Below, piece by piece: positions 23,170 to 35,303 of a DNA stretch of 64,000 nucleotides; positions within the stretch are counted from its first letter, which is position 1; the number at the start of each line of letters is the position of its first letter. The stretch is from Rhyacophila brunnea (taxonomy: Eukaryota > Arthropoda > Insecta > Trichoptera > Rhyacophilidae): contig JAGYXB010000693.1 of assembly GCA_022495005.1 (NCBI GenBank), forward strand, positions 372,001 through 436,000, given 5' to 3'. The notes beneath the pieces are model-generated. The model had not been told where the DNA came from. It ran no database searches and saw only the letters and a program-made list of their open reading frames with translations. Both the position numbers and the translations under genes were made by a program.

Positions 23170-25140
23170 CACTGACCTCGTTTATTTATTTATTTATAAA
23201 AAAGAGTATTACGGCATTACAGCTATTGGCCAATGCGCCATAATACTTAATAAATACAAATGTATAAAAATATCTTAATTACAAATAACAATAAAAAGAC
23301 AGCATGTGTAAATATTAATGAAATATGATAATTTATACAATTATAAATTTAGCCTATTTAATACGTCCACAAACATTATATAGTTAATAAAAAACAAATC
23401 AACCTTTATGGTGCCATCAAATAAGCTAATTGCACGATACACAGCATCATGAAACATAACATCTGTCCTGCGACGAGGTATCTTGAAGACCGTGGAGCTA
23501 CGAGTGATATTGGTGGGAACATGAAAATTAATATTTGCCAGTATATACGGATTGTAAATGAACCCACGAAGAAGTAAAAAGAAATGCTTTAAAAGAACAA
23601 TCACTCTTCGGGTAGACAGGGATTGCATTGATAGCATGCCCAGAAGAAAACGGGTCGGGAAATTCATTTTATTGTCATTATCATAAGGAAAGAACCCGTA
23701 TGTTCTTAAGTAGAGAAATCTAAGAAATCTATTGTGGACTCGATCTAACTTAATTGTGTGGATGGACCTATTAGGACTCCAAATAATGCTGGCATATTCA
23801 AGAATACTCAACACAAATGATACGTATAATGTACGTAGCACTCGGGCGTTTTCGAATGATTTTGAAACCCTCATTACAAAACCAAGCATTTTGCTAGATC
23901 TAGTACTGATGTCAAGAATATGCTGATTGAAAGTGAACTTTGCATCATACAATACACCCAAATCTTTTATCTCCGTTACCCTACTCAATATTATACCAGA
24001 CAATGTGTATGGGAACAATAAGGTGTACCTTGAACGACTGAATGATATTACATTAATTGGAGGTAGCGAATTCAAGTTTATTCAATATAGACCATTGCGA
24101 GATAGCATCTAGGTCAGACTGCATCATCGCACAGCATAATGGGGTTTCAATAGTTCGAAAAAGTTTAAGATCATCTGCGAATAGCAAACAAGAAGAATTG
24201 GTTATAACTTTGACAATATCATCAAAAAATATTAAAAACAAAATTGGGCCAAGATTTGAACCTTGAGGAACACCAGAGTTTGTTCTAAAAATCCGCGATT
24301 CATTCCCATGGTAATCAACAAATTGACGGCGATTTTTCAAATAAGAAGCAAAAAAACATATTATACTATATGACGCGCCAAATGTACAAAGCTTTTGTAA
24401 TAAAATATCGTGATCAACACGATCAAATGCCTTGGAAATATCTGTGTACACAGAATCAACTTGAATTGACGTATCCATAGAATTTGAAATAAAATTATTA
24501 TACACTATAAGATTTGTTACTGTGGACCGCCTAAGTCGAAAACCATGCTGCGAATCGGAAAGGCGAGAGTCTATTTGACGGTTGATGTGTATATGTAATA
24601 TCGATTCAAATAATTTACATGGAGCCGAAAGAACTGCTATTGGCCTATAGTTAGAGATCTCTGATCTAGATCCCTTTTGATGAAGCGGCCTTAGGCGGGT
24701 TATTTTCCATGCATCAGGAAAAGTGCTGGATGCTATGATTAAATATGTTTGTAACAGCCCTTAACAACATAAGGTGGCAAGCCATCTGGACCAAATGAGC
24801 TTTTGGAAGACAATTTTGAAAACCCATATTCCATGTCTTTCTCGTCAAAAGCTGAGATTTGAATATCTTGCGTTTCAGACGAAGGACCAGTAGAATCGGG
24901 GTCAAGTAGCGGTTCTATTGAGCTATAAAGTGATTCAAAATGCTTAGCAAATGCATCAGATATACCATGGTTCTCTATAGGATCATTATTCAACGTCATC
25001 ATGGCATTGTCTTTTGTAGTACTACTGGAACTAAGCGAATGAATATATTTCCAAAAACAATTAGGATCTGAGACAATATTTCGACCAATTATATTTTTTC
25101 CACAGTGCGTGATAATATGCCTTGATATGCCTATCAAAGA
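23170..25140 (-). mobile_element. Jockey-clade LINE (X), 5'-truncated, with near-continuous reverse transcriptase
   Basis: The - strand reads as a non-LTR reverse transcriptase in three open pieces: 24739-25140, 24053-24714 and 23341-24075. In order there is a pre-RT linker, NYRPIAVLSAPCKLFESIL (RT 1), a HGFRLRRSTV block (RT 2), VYTDISKAFDRVDHDIL with the first catalytic Asp, SGVPQGSNLGPILFLIF, and FADDLKLF with the catalytic DD. The IKDLGV and LRTLYVSFVLSILEYASIIW blocks follow. The APE endonuclease and ORF1 are missing. Frame breaks lie near 24720 and 24060. The 3' end is a TTTA-repeat (as read on +, 23179-23197). It directly abuts a piece of LINE Y at 25141. Inactive, but recent enough to keep all RT motifs. 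Confidence 0.85.
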
Positions 25141-25345
25141 TCTGCCTGATAGGCTTGACACGAGGAAATGGTTCCGATCCAGAATAAATCATGGCTGCGA
25201 CCACGTAGGTAATTGACAGGCGCATGTAAATTCAAATTCTTTAGGACACCAGGATTGGAAACCATCCCTCGCGATAACAGGCAAAAATGTGTCAAAAGCA
25301 GAAGAGACCTACGAGATTCAACAAAGTGAAAAGTATTTTGAATAC
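25141..25345 (-). mobile_element. Jockey-type LINE (Y) fragment
   Basis: About 200 bases match 63536-63715 nearly base for base: GATAGGCTTGACACGAGGAA, GATCCAGAATAAATCATGGC, a CACCAGGATTGGAAACC block. It lies immediately upstream (on the - strand) of LINE X, so X probably inserted into it. Confidence 0.7.
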
Positions 25346-26329
25346 ATCTTATCCCTCTCTCGCACTTTCTTACATATTTTCATAAGTTTTCATGCGTTAC
25401 AGATAATTCAAGATAAACATTATATAAGGTAGGCAAAGTCTACCTGCATACAAACTTCACCTATGACTATACCCAACTAAAAAGTTAGCTAGATACCTAC
25501 TCATTTTACTTTATTTATCAGATTGTGTATATTTATTTAGTCGATGTGTCACTCTATTTTATATATCAATGAATGTTTAAATATTATTGTGTCGTTAAAT
25601 AAACCTCGTTTTCAAAATGGCGTTTTTTGCTTTACCAAAATGGCCACCGGAATTCCCCGTAAATGCACTGAATGATAAACAAACACTTTCCAGTCCGACT
25701 TCACGGATTAATAATAAATAAATCAATGTGCTTAATATAAATATAATATTTTTTATCTTATAAATAATTATAATAATTATTAACTAGGCAGCCAGAGGCT
25801 AGATTTGAGTCCCCCGTCTTCTCCCGCCATGTGCCAATATGCAGCCGCGGCTTATGCACGGCCGCCTTCCATGACGCTATAAACGTGTCAGAATGAAAAG
25901 ATTTTAGTGCCCGATCCTTGTCCCGAAGCGATGCTGCACGGGACTGATGTAGCAACCATACACCTTAGTGCTTAAAGAAAGAGTTTTCAGAAAATAAAAG
26001 GAATCTTGACTTGCTCTGCCGTCATTTATCTTTAATGACATGAAGACAAGTGTCCTCTGTATCCGTGTACTGAAACTCTGCCGAAACAGAGGAGTCAGGA
26101 GTTTAAAGTGATGAGAGGCTATTCTAACATGTCACTTAACTCCAAAACTAATAAAAAAGTGATAAATGTCATGTCACATTATTATCACTTGGTCTATTCA
26201 GCAAGCTTATTCTAGCATTTCATTTAACATCCAAAAAGAGCTAATTGTGATAAAATATAATATAACATTTATGACTTTACGTATTTTGGCGGTTAATAAT
26301 AAATAAGTTAACCGTTTGAACTGCCAAAA
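25346..26329. other. No gene recognised
   Basis: AT-rich except a GC-richer 25790-25945, open on the - strand for 65 codons without recognisable domain or partner. Nothing else is supported. Confidence 0.35.
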
Positions 26330-27215
26330 AAGTGCTATCTTTTAACAGCCCCTCTCGTGGCCGTTTTAACTTTGAGAACGAGACAGAGTACGTCAATTTT
26401 ACATATTGACAATTGAGATGCAAGATAGTTTCCCGCAATCTGTCAAATATCGCGTTTGTAGTAGCAGCTAGTAGTAACATAATATTTGTTTTACTGCAAT
26501 CGCAATGACATGATTAATAAAATTGTAGGTTATGTTGATATATCTGACATGTCAATACAAAATAATTCCTGTATTCGGTGTATCCGCTTGTTTTCAGTCT
26601 TATCCGCTTACCCGAATTTGACCGACATGTCAACCAACCTAAATTTTCACCGTATTACGAATTAGCGATAGCCGCCGATAACTATTTTGTGTATGAATGC
26701 ATTCCGTGTTAATTTGGACCAATTACAATAACGGAAACTTGCTAAAGTGATAACCGTAAAGAATAGAATTACAGGCAGTTAATTATCACGGAAAGTTAAC
26801 CTTCAAACGCGCTAACTTTTAACACGGCCTCTCGATCGTGTATTCGTGAACTGTTTTAGAGCAAGATATGGTACCTCAATTCCATATTATTGAGAATTGA
26901 AATGCGACTATTTTGAAAACGTTATGTACGGCCGCCTCACATTATATGTACATAGTTACCTTTACCCGCGAGCTGTCAAATCTGTAGGTTATGTTCGATT
27001 ATTGTTTGACGTTTTTCACAAAGTTTCGCTTCGGGTAGGAAAGCCATATAGATTCGCTAAACGGGCACACACGAACTTGGTCGAGCTTGACAAAATTCAC
27101 ACGTCTTGCGTACCAACTTAAATTTTCGCCGTTTCACGAATTGTCACTTTATTACCGCTTATTGTAGGTAACCGCCTTGTTCATGGAATTGCTTCCGTGT
27201 TAATTTAGAGTAATT
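26330..27215 (+). repeat. Diverged tandem duplication, unit about 480 bases
   Basis: Unit 1 (26330-26730) and unit 2 (26815-27215) keep the same order of blocks: CTTTTAACA..CCTCTCG, GAG.CAAGA/GAGACAGAGTACGTCAAT, ATTGA.AATTGA.ATGC, TAGGTTATGTT, CCAACCTAAATTTTCACCG versus CCAACTTAAATTTTCGCCG, and TTCCGTGTTAATTT. Many substitutions and indels make it old. No coding frame is conserved between units. Confidence 0.55.
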
Positions 27216-27224
27216 TTCAATTTC

Positions 27225-27885
27225 AATTTATAACATATTGTGGACATAACAAATTATAAATTTAAGACGGTCACAATATGATATGAAACATTATTATAAA
27301 GAAAAAAAAGTAATTTAAGCGATAAAAATGAAAATATAAAAAGAGAACATAATATTATAACACATACAAAAGCAGTGAAAATACAATAATTGTACATCTA
27401 TAGATGTTCAAAGAATTACACCAAGTTTGCTGAGAAGACCCTATTTTAAGAATTTGTAAAATAGCGTCCACCTAAACTCACTCTCACGCAAATGGAATAG
27501 ATCACCACCCGAAGCAATTTGGTTGAACATAGTTATCGCCCTCCCAATTTGGCATTACCAGTGGCAGGTTGGCTCTGCACCTTAGGAGAATAAACAACTG
27601 ATGCTCGCTACTTCTAATATCGAAGAAGTTATCAGAGACACACAGGTCAACACCGCCCAGAATGGCAGAATTCTCATTTATACCTCGTATAATTCGAAAA
27701 ATACGTAGGTAAATAGAGATCTCTTCTAAATTGCAGACTGCAGTATATAAGCATACCTAAGCGAAAGTCAGTTGGATAAAGCCACGGATAGTATCCATAC
27801 ATCCTCAAGTAAAGAGTCTCAAGAATTTCTTCTGAACCCTCTCCACCATAAGGCTATACTTCAAGATGCGGTGCCCAAACAATAG
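27225..27885 (-). mobile_element. Jockey-type LINE C-terminal remnant
   Basis: The - strand, with stops and shifts, still reads pieces like VWAPHLEV, ETLYLRMYGYYPWLYPTDFR, LQFRRDLYLPTYF and QPATGNAKLGG. This is the order seen downstream of the RT in LINE X. The 3' end at 27225-27290 carries AACAAATTATAAATTTAAGA, like the other LINE 3' ends. Old and inactive. Confidence 0.6.
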
Positions 27886-27920
27886 CAATGATAATAACGG
27901 AAGTATGTTACCGTCTTAAC

Positions 27921-28791
27921 GGCCCACATGCTCAGCGTACGTCAAAATGGAGCTTGTATGCTATTTTGAAAGCATGATCCTGGACATTCTTTAAACGTTG
28001 TAGATAATCTATTTACATAATTTTGAAGCCTTATTATCCTTTACATTTATTTCATACATTCGATGACTGCATAAAGTATTCATGTTTTAAGTTAAGTTAA
28101 GTTGTTTTAAGTTACATGTTCAAACACGCGCGGTACCATGATCTTACTCCCTACTTCATTTATCGTTTGTCAATTTATGGCTACGGTCGTATAATACTAT
28201 GTTGTAGCTTAACCACTGGGAAATTCCAATAGAAATGGTGTATTTCAAAAAAATACTACCTTATTCTTAGGTCAATAATTATTATAAAGCAAACATTATT
28301 CGTAGAATGTTTATCACATTTGAATGGTCAAATACATAGCTTATATACAGTATCTTTAAAAGTATCTTTAAATGTGTTAATTTTGCCCATTTTTTGAATA
28401 ATAAAATGCCTAATTCTTGACAAATTTGGAATCACAGAGACTATGAATATAATTTTTTTTTTGTAAATATTTCACTATAATGATGTCAACATAAATTTTA
28501 CTAATGGTTTTATAAATGCTTTTAAAAATTAATAAATATAAAGAATCTTAACACCACTTCACATGGACGTATTGAAATATTGTAAAACATTAGAGCGAGA
28601 GGTTTAAAAGAATACTATTTTATGTAATAAAAATACTTTATGCAGTCATTAAATGTTTAAAATAAATATAAAGGATAATAAGGCTTCAAAATTATGTAAA
28701 TAGATTATCTACAACGTTTAAGGAATGTCCTGGATCATGTTTTCAAAATAACATAAAAGCTCCATTTTGATGTACGCTGGGCATTTTCCCC
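27921..28791. mobile_element. Foldback element with about 160-base inverted arms
   Basis: Arms 27921-28079 and 28632-28791 are reverse complements over nearly their whole length, with scattered mismatches. Landmarks are CAGCGTACGTCAAAATGGAGC, TTTAAACGTTGTAGATAATC and ATTTTGAAGCCTTATTATCC. The 550-base centre is AT-rich and non-coding. A short CTTAAC/TTTAAC match flanks it, too weak to name the superfamily. Confidence 0.75.
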
Positions 28792-29149
28792 TTTAACTAT
28801 TAAGAATAGTTCTATCTCAGCTAATTATGATGATTTCTTGGAGCTGTGTTTTCAAATTTTCTACATTCAATTTCACGTCAAGCAACCTTCATATTATACC
28901 TGAATAGTATCTCCACAAAAAATATAGTACATAATGTCAACGGTCGTTGTTGGATTTTTTACGAATCATTTTTATCTCTTGACCTGCCAATCAAAACGTT
29001 TCCATTTTGATCACAATATCACGAAAGTTTTTTATCGTTTCTGAAAGGTGTCAATAAATTGATGATTGACCTTTTAATATGTTTATAAAATGGCCGCCTA
29101 CTTACCTACCGCTTAACTAGCACTACATATTACCGAAATTTACAGTTTT

Positions 29150-30256
29150 GTGTCACGATTAATGTTCCCTGTAAGGTGTGCATGTGTGCGCGCGCACACC
29201 TACCAAAATGTCTCCGCACACATGTTGTCATCCCCCGCACAGTCCTCACACAAAAATAACACTAAAAAAACGTTCTGCACAAGGCCTGAACAAAAACGAT
29301 GCATAAGTGCGAGTGAGAAAGTATTCGGCACCCTTATAATCTCTGCGACACGCGCTAGAGTAAGATAAAAGGTTTACAGATGTGGGAGATGGTTTGCTAA
29401 AGTGTAGCCGCCAAATCTTAGTTTGTTGCTTAACTAAGCGCCGATAACTGTGTTGCTAAAATTGTTATTTGTTGTGTTAAACATAAAGTCAGTGGCAAAT
29501 ATTTTTAGTTAATTAAGTAGAAAAGATCGTACTGTGTGTTGCATTATAATGTGGTAGCCGTACTGATAAGCAAGAATATGGTATTGCGTTTCATAGTAAG
29601 TTGATACATGTTTGTGATCATTTATTTGTATATTATTATAGTTTTTAATATCAGTGACCTAGTAAGTGTTTCTTTAAAAAACTTAAATTATGGATATCTT
29701 TACCTAATAGTTGCATTTTGACCGCTTAAAAATAGTATATAACGTAAAAAAAATAGAAAATTATATTTTAATTCTGAGCATCTAGTGCGAGCACTTTGGG
29801 CGAGCACTAGCGAAATGGTCTATGGTCTCGAACATTTGTGTACGAATGCGCTCGCTCGCCCACAAACCAAACGCACAGCACGCAGCTTCATTTAGCAATG
29901 CAATGGGTGGCGTCTAGATGTATCTATAGTCTAAGGTTCTGCTAGTTTAGTATTTAATATATTTTATCAACGAATACTTATTTGTCTTTATTTCCTATTT
30001 TTTTATTTACTTCAAAAATTATCGTTGTTAGTGTTATTATTTTATAAAATCACTGACATTAATAAATATCTAGGTACCTTAAAAATATAAGTTTAAATGA
30101 AAATTGTATGTGTGTGTTTGGGGGAGTGTGTAAATTTACCACACCGGGTGACGGCTCGTCACTGACGGGTGACACCTACCCTACTTACGCTACTGCTCAG
30201 ATTCGTTGATGATCCGCACACACAATAGAAAATTAGAGGGAACTTTGGTCACAACC
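29150..30256 (+). repeat. Repeat R, copy 1
   Basis: It shares three separated blocks, in order, with 39637-39663, 40048-40468 and 43302-43478: TTCCCTGTAAGGTG, CATCCCCCGCACAGTCCTCACAC, TTACTTCAAAAATTATCG, CTTAAAAATATAAGTTT, GATGATCCGCACACACA. In copy 2 these are separated by two transposons, so copy 1 supplies the empty sites. No ORF is shared. Superfamily unknown; the right part carries GTGACACCTACCCTACTTAC. Confidence 0.65.
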
Positions 30257-30266
30257 TTACTATTGT

Positions 30267-30722
30267 CAGTGACGTCCCGTGGGGGTAGGCAGATTGAGCG
30301 TCGTTTGGGAGCGGCAGTTATTCGATGGGCGGCAAATCGAAGAGAATCATTAGGTATATGTAGAAATAGCTACCTAAACTTAATAATAACGGAAATATCT
30401 TTTCATTAAAAAAATCAGCTCACTGGATGGACACAAAATGTATTAATTAAAAGGTTTAACAGGACTGCATTTTTTTTCGGATTCGCGATATTTAGTTTAC
30501 CTCCGTTGTCCTTGGATGTCATGCTCTTGATGACCAGCAATAACACGTGCAGATTTGCAAATTATATTTTCATTATAGGTATATACTTACTTAATTTAAA
30601 ATTTATCCAATAACATTTTTGCTAGTCACCTGCGAGTTTTGGAAGTTGTCAGGTGTATTTTTAAATGTATCTGAAACCGTGGGCTCGCAATATTGTCTAT
30701 TCATTGAAGTAGAGATAGCATT
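30267..30722 (+). mobile_element. hAT MITE family M, right-truncated copy
   Basis: Begins with CAGTGACGTCCCGTGGGGGT and matches, inverted, 31427-31882 (blocks ACCTAAACTTAATAATAA, AGGTTTAACAGGACTGCA, TGTATCTGAAACCGTGG). Similarity stops near 30722 and the second end is absent. Lies 11 bases after repeat R. Confidence 0.65.
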
Positions 30723-31264
30723 TTGGCCCAAGGGCGTAGTTTTGTCAAGGGTCGTACGTTTTTGTTTTTATTATGTAGCATTTTATGTCAAGTTCTAATT
30801 TTGAACTATTTATGTCGGATATCAACAGCCTACCTTCCTCATTCCAGCCCTTCGCCATTGTAGTCCATACCCTATGACTGTACTTCAAATGATGCAGGGT
30901 TCATGTAATATACCCACCCTGCTTCGAGCTAAGGAAAAACAGAAATAACCGGACCAAACTTAAAAATTAATCTCTCATTGATTTATACGCTTCTGGGTTT
31001 CATAGTGTTAAAATGACCATGTTATTTTTGTGTTTACCGGCGATCGCGAATGCAGGTAAATTAGCGTGATTTGTTATACTGGCACAGGCACTGAACTGTG
31101 TTCACATACTGCGTTCGCTGCTTTGTGGCCCCGGAATGAAATAAATAATGATAATTAGTATGTAGAAACCTGTTTCACAACACAGTTTGGTATTGATCAG
31201 TAAACACCTTTGTGTAGTCGTATTGTTTCGAGTTTGGCATTGGGATTAAGCCTGTCGATATAAT

Positions 31265-31882
31265 CAGTGATGTACCTAGACAAAATGCCGCCCCTAGCAG
31301 CGCCAAAATGCCACCCCATTTTTTTATACAGTATTTTTCATTATCCTTTCATGACTAAAATACGAGTATCTAAGAAATGTATTGTATAGATACATTACCG
31401 AAAAAATATATAATACTAAATCTAATTTAAATGCTATCTCTGCTTCAATAGAAATATTGTACGTCCACGGTTTCAGATACATTTAAAAATACACCTGGCA
31501 ACTTCCGAAACTCGCGAGTGACTGGCAAAAATATTTGGATAAATTTTAAATTAGGCAAGTATGTACTTACCTATAATTCAAAAATCTGCAAGTGTCATTG
31601 CTGGTCATCAAGGACTGACCTCCAAGAACAACGAAAGTAAACTAGACATCGCGAACCCAACAAAAAATACAGTCCTGTTAAACCTTGTATGTTAATTAAT
31701 ACATTTTGTTTCAAACCAGTGAAATGCTTTTTTAATGGAAAGATATTTCCATCATTATTAAGTTTAGGTATCTATTTCTACATATACCTAATGATTCTAA
31801 TCGATTTGCCGCCTTTCGCCTGCCGGAGTAACTGCCGCCCCCAAGCGAAGCTCAATCTACCTACCCCCACGGGATGCCACTG
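31265..31882 (-). mobile_element. hAT MITE family M, full copy
   Basis: Ends CAGTGATGTACCTAGAC and, inverted, CAGTGGCATCCCGTGGGGG, with an exact 8-bp duplication gatataat (31257-31264, 31883-31890). 618 bases, longer than the 359-base copy at 35688-36046, which lacks part of the middle. No transposase. With the truncated copy it forms a head-to-head inverted pair. Confidence 0.85.
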
Positions 31883-32066
31883 GATATAATATTAAAATGT
31901 TTCGCGAAAAAATAACAGCAGGAGATATTATTATGTATATTTTTTACTATTTCTTTATTTACGTATTACTATAGGGTTACAGGTTGCTGCTATAAATTCT
32001 CTGAAGAATACTTACGCACTTTAAAGATACCCAAAGGTAACGCAGAGCTCTTTGAGCACTTTAAAC

Positions 32067-33227
32067 CAGTGTTCTTCAACCGGCGCCGGTCCGCAAGAAT
32101 TTACGAGTATTACCGGTCCGCAAAATCTTTCACAATGCTATCAATCGACTATATCGCTACACGATTCGAGGAATTCGCACTAGATGAAATTTAATGCTGG
32201 GAGACATTTTGAATGCTGCTGATAAGTCATATTCAACATCATAAGCCAACATTTAAAACCGTTAGCTGAAAACTTTAATAAATATTTATCCGAAAATTAA
32301 TATCTACGTAAAGGCGGAACTCTAACATCTGGATTAAAAATGCCTTCTTGGAAGATATTAAATCATGAGCACTTGATCCTCGTGAGAAAGAAAAACTGAT
32401 CGAGTTATCTTCTGATATCACTCTGGTGTCCAGACATAAAATGCAATCATTGTCTCAATTTTGGATATCCTTTGATAAAGAAGATCAGATTATTGAAAAA
32501 AGTTTCGACTTCCTATTTATATTGTGAAAAGACTTTTTCATCTATCGCCATCATCAGCCTAAATCTATCCACTGCTGGATGAAGGCCTCTTCAAGCTGCC
32601 TCCACTTCTCTCGGTCCTGTGCATTGCGTTGCCACGTACTTCCGCAGAACTTTATCATTTCACCGATCCAGCGGTCTCTAGGTCTACCTTGCGGACGTTT
32701 TGTACTTCATGGATACCACTGAATGACTAGATTTGTCCAACGATTGTCTATTCTTTGAGCTATGTGTCCAGCCCATCTCCATTTAATGCTTTTAATAAAC
32801 TCTATTACATCGAAAACCCTTGTCTGCTTCCTTATCCTCTCATTCCTCTTTTTGTCCTTTCGCGTTATGCCCAGCATGCACCTCTCCATACCACGTTGTG
32901 CTACTCTAAGTTTCTGGATCTCTCTTATACTTATAGTCCATGTTTCACCATGTTTTCATCTATATCAGTAATAAAAGCCAAACAGAGAAATCGAATGGAT
33001 GTTAATGAAGCGCTTCGTCTCTCAGAAACAATGCTGCAACCACTATATCAAATTTTCTTACAAAAAAGCAGCAGTAGATGTGGCACTAACCAAAAGTTGT
33101 AATTTTAAAACATAAAGTTTAATTAAAATTATATCTATAATGGTTATTATTTCTGGCTAATACCGGTCCGCAAAATATTTCTCATAATGTTCACAGGGCC
33201 GCGGGTGTTAAAGGTTGAAGAACACTG
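32067..33227 (+). mobile_element. hAT transposon remnant interrupted by an RTE LINE
   Basis: Ends CAGTGTTCTTCAACCGGCGC and, inverted, CAGTGTTCTTCAACCTTTAA; exact 8-bp duplication ctttaaac (32059-32066, 33228-33235). A CCGGTCCGCAA block is repeated inside both ends. The + strand keeps transposase C-terminal pieces: a LKPLAENFNKYLSEN-like block, LSQFWISFDKED, then (after the LINE) KAKQRNRMDVNEALRLSE. This is the ZBED5/SCAND3-like hAT end. The N-terminal half is deleted. Confidence 0.85.
32546..32952 (-). mobile_element. RTE-type LINE fragment inserted in a hAT
   Basis: The - strand carries RWAGHIAQR, then a GRPRDRWIGEMIKF-like block and QDREKWRQLEEAF, the RTE C-terminus. It is bounded by an 11-bp duplication ttttcatctat (32535-32545 and 32953-32963). 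If the LINE and one duplication are removed, the hAT frame continues directly from YCEKTFSS into the KAKQRNR block. That confirms both boundaries. It is 5'-truncated at about 400 bases. Confidence 0.85.
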
Positions 33228-33477
33228 CTTTAAACTCAATACAGTAAATATCTAGAGTGCATCAAAACGCATATGGGTCACATCGTGAAATATAGTGTAG
33301 ATATATAGAAGTCTCAGCGTTGCCAATTTAACGTTCTTCTTGCCTGATCTAGCATTTTTCGATAAGCATCAAGCTTGCAACAGACGCATCTGGCTTGTGG
33401 CATTTTTACTACCGTTTTTAATGCCTCCAATAGATATTAATATGACGAATGATATGCAGATAGATAGTACTTGATTT

Positions 33478-34389
33478 GCCAATATAGCGAAAGGTGGTGG
33501 TAGACTAGATCCACCATAAAAAGTGCACATTAAACTTGTTTATTAGTTTATAAAAATCAATTAAGACGATACTTCAGTGAAACGGCAAATAATTTTCAAC
33601 TATAGGCGCGACGAAATTTTGAACTGGCTGGCATTCGGAGAGCGGACGTCGAGGTGTGAATACGTCAATTTGTTTCGTGATGGCGACGGGGGTATTAATT
33701 CTTAAATCGTGTAAAGATGACTAAAAACGTTACCCATTTACTTGAAAAAGAAAACATGTCAATGAATATATTATTATTGTTACTAATAGAAGAATAAATA
33801 GAACATTAAATAGATGCATGTTGGATTTATATGACAAATTATATTTCGTTTGGCATGCATCATTTGCACCCGCGACTGACAATCCACGCATCGCCTAGCC
33901 ACGATCTTTTTAAACCATGCCTCAACATAGGTACCTATAGCCTTAAGCCCTGCCTAAACCAACCATAATATTTTTGGTATACTTCGGGCGAAACGACAAA
34001 ATTATGCACACTTTTATTCATATTCATCTGTTTTCGTTTAATTAAGAATACATATTACAAATATTCTTGGTTCATTTTCAAATTCAATAAGCCCTGCCCT
34101 GTCTAAACCAAACTATAATATATAAAAATATTAGTCTATCTATAAAATATCCAAAGTTATATAAATGATTTAATTGCAGTTTTAAATATTTTTTAGACAG
34201 ACGAGTATTTTTTTGACTATTATTTATTATGGCTTGGTTTCTCAGGGTTTAATTGAATTTTAAAAAGTCACCAACACCGTTTGTAAATTGTAGTCGTACA
34301 TCAATAAAAACAAATACGTATGACTGGCAAGGCTTAGTGCGCACTATTTATGGTGGATATTAACAGCCTACCTCCACCCTTCGCCACTG
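33478..34389. mobile_element. Repeat D, copy 3
   Basis: Right end ACCTCCACCCTTCGCCACTG is intact; the left end is eroded (GCGAAAGGTGGTGGTAGACT). The interior matches copy 1 through GGTATACTTCGGGCGAAACG and GACTATTATTTATTATGGCT. agatagta/agatagtt flanks agree at 7 of 8 if the element starts at 33478, which is tentative. Confidence 0.55.
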
Positions 34390-34466
34390 AGATAGTTATA
34401 ATTGGAAAAGACTATAGTTTTTTTTAAAACCGATACCAAACCCTGGCATCGATGATTTAATGGAAC

Positions 34467-35188
34467 TAGGAATTCCAATCCCGGGATCCCGAGCTATTTT
34501 CGATACCTATGAATCCCGGGATTGATAAACATAATACCGAAACTTTCGGGCTTGATTTTTTTATCATTTTTTATGGAAAATAAAATAAAAACAAAAATAT
34601 AACAGAAAAAAATACTTTTAACAACAAATAACTACATTAGAAATAAACTGAGTTTGATTTATACCCATGTGTAAGTTGCCGATTCATTTTATTTTTTCAC
34701 ACGAAATAATAAAAATGAGAAAGATTGGAAAAAATAACGCTTCGCACTATTAACAAAGTAATACTACCACGATCTCATACGTTTTACGGAAGTTTCATAT
34801 TTGGCTGACTAATTAGATTTAAGAAGCGGAAAGGCCATAAGTACACCATGATTTGCTTTACTATTTTAAATCTCGCTAACCCATTCATTAAGTCTTTACT
34901 ATCAGAAACAGCAATCTCATATTAAATTCACATTATTATTTATATTACAATATTATTTACTCCATTAAACGTATGTATTTCCAAGATTGAACGTATACAA
35001 TATTAACAATAAATGTCTTAAATAGTATAAATTATACTAGATTTGTTTTTGACCGATTTTATCAATGTTATTTTTGTAAATATAAAAATTTTATATTAAC
35101 AATGGAAAAAAAATGCCAATCCTGGGATTGTCAAATTGTAATCTCGAAATCGCGGGATCAGAATTTTGGCTCGAGATTGGATTCCCTA
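34467..35188. mobile_element. hAT MITE family G, copy 2
   Basis: 722 bases, TAGGAATTCCAATCCCGGGA at the left; inverted right end TAGGGAATCCAATCTCGAGC. Exact duplication aatggaac (34459-34466, 35189-35196). Same length and orientation as copy 1 at 18608. Confidence 0.85.
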
Positions 35189-35303
35189 AATGGAACTAAG
35201 TTCATTATTTTTTTCTGACTGAAACCTAACTCAGAACCGAACCTGTAATAAACGGATTGGGGCTTCTAACAGCTCTGCTCCAAGCCCTGCGATTTCCTAT
35301 GTT

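Noticed and set aside
24053..25140. Host gene with reverse-transcriptase-like domain
   Set aside because: Frameshifts, 5' truncation and a simple-repeat 3' tail mark it as a Jockey LINE copy.
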